From NCBI GenBank assembly GCA_030591195.1, contig JAUVBO010000231.1, positions 1 through 5,834 of the forward strand: a stretch of 5,834 bases of DNA. Direction: 5' to 3'. The stretch comes from Pseudomonadota bacterium. Lineage in GTDB: Bacteria > Myxococcota > Polyangia > GCA-2747355 > JACKDQ01. A program made the translations under genes and the position numbers. The notes beneath the pieces were generated by a model. That model searched no databases. It saw only the letters and a list, made by a program, of their open reading frames with translations, and was not told the origin of the DNA. Each line of letters starts with the position of its first letter. Position 1 is the stretch's first letter. Positions 5,422 to 5,834 of the stretch are shown in pieces.

Positions 5422-5834
5422 GCGGGCACGTGGTGATCTGCAACGCCAACGCCAAGGTGCGGGGCATCGTCGAGGAGCTCCACGCCGGGGCGGCGGGCTC
5501 GGGAGATCCGCCACCTGACGTGGTGGTGCTCGATCCCCAGCCCGACCTCTGGGCGGCCCATCCCGACTGGCGGCCTCGCGTCGACGAGCAGTCGGCGCGG
5601 GTGGTGTCGGTCTGTGGTCTGCCGGCCGACGCCGGGGACCTGCGGCGGGCCGGGCTGAGGCAGGCGAGGGTGGCGATCATCCTCGCCGATCCGCGCCTCG
5701 GCGACCTCGCCGATGCGCGCTCGACCCTGCTCGCCCTGGCGATCGAGCGCGAGAACCCGCGGGTGCACACGATCATGGAGCTGATCGCCTCGGTCAATCG
5801 CGTGCACCTGCGGACCTCCGAGATCAACGAGGTG
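5391..5834 (+). CDS. Second RCK / TrkA-N domain protein or channel segment, 3'-partial
   Basis: This frame has no stop up to the window end. It encodes an RCK (TrkA-N) Rossmann domain: GHVVICNANAKVRGIVEEL (first strand, loop and helix), VVVLDPQPD (second strand with the acidic end expected for nucleotide binding), VSVCGLPADAGDLRRAGL, ARVAIILAD, DARSTLLALAIE and VHTIMELI. The order matches RCK domains that gate channels and K+ transporters. GTG at 5391 was chosen because AGGAGG (5381-5386) lies 4 nt before it, giving 148 visible residues; TTG at 5418 overlapping the channel's TGA is the alternative. It lies in the -1 frame relative to the channel, overlapping it by 31 bp. In tandem-RCK channels this domain would simply continue the channel chain, so this may be the severed second half of one protein or a translationally coupled partner subunit. 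Domain assignment is strong; start and gene boundaries are uncertain. Confidence 0.72.
   Translation, partial: MERQGDPGNLSGHVVICNANAKVRGIVEELHAGAAGSGDPPPDVVVLDPQPDLWAAHPDWRPRVDEQSARVVSVCGLPADAGDLRRAGLRQARVAIILADPRLGDLADARSTLLALAIERENPRVHTIMELIASVNRVHLRTSEINEV
5409..5415 (+). other. Candidate -1 slippery heptamer C CCG GGA
   Basis: In the channel's frame the codons are atC CCG GGA act TGA, so the heptamer fits X XXY YYZ exactly and the stop follows after one codon. A -1 slip would read on as N-L-S-G-H-V-V-I-C, straight into the second RCK domain. The motif is built of C and G, which is not among the efficient known slippery sites, and no clear downstream stem-loop was found. The fit is seen; function is inferred. 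Confidence 0.3.

Noticed and set aside
3814..5514. 566-codon minus-strand open frame antisense to the channel
   Set aside because: Asp/Gln/His/Arg-rich shadow of the channel gene without any domain; the plus strand encodes clear membrane and RCK segments.

Overview
The window is GC-rich, densely coded DNA with strong GC bias at third codon positions. It most likely comes from a myxobacterium or a relative (Myxococcota). Three things suggest this: a MYXO-CTERM-like surface-anchoring tail after an Asp/Ser/Thr-rich linker, an outer-membrane barrel followed by a thrombospondin type 3-like calcium-binding segment of the kind common in myxobacterial OmpA-type proteins, and a secreted M3-family oligopeptidase. 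This is inferred from protein features, not from a marker gene.

Layout. (1) About 2-1705 (+): the 3' part of a cell-envelope protein whose start lies upstream. A low-complexity Asp-rich linker with a 27-bp tandem repeat leads into a Cys/transmembrane/Arg tail. This runs directly, in frame, into a signal-peptide-like segment and an outer-membrane barrel domain ending in a TSP3-like motif. It looks like two envelope genes joined into one reading frame. (2) 1724-3634 (-): a 636-residue oligoendopeptidase F-like zinc peptidase with a Sec signal peptide, convergent with the first gene across an 18-bp gap. (3) 3635-3777: a 143-bp divergent intergenic region. (4) 3778-5421 (+): a six-transmembrane voltage-gated-like cation channel with a very regular S4, a clearly non-canonical pore loop (ISGIEDKEP where K+ channels have TVGYGD) and a C-terminal RCK (TrkA-N/TrkA-C) domain. 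(5) 5391-5834 (+): the 5' part of a second RCK (TrkA-N) coding region in the -1 frame, overlapping the channel's end and running off the window.

The channel and the second RCK probably work together as a tandem-RCK gating assembly (two RCK domains per subunit). They may be made as two proteins by translational coupling, or as one by a -1 frameshift at a CCCGGGA heptamer just before the channel's stop; a sequencing or real indel is the third possibility. No link in function between the envelope protein, the peptidase and the channel can be shown. No RNA genes, CRISPR arrays, insertion sequences or convincing terminators were seen.
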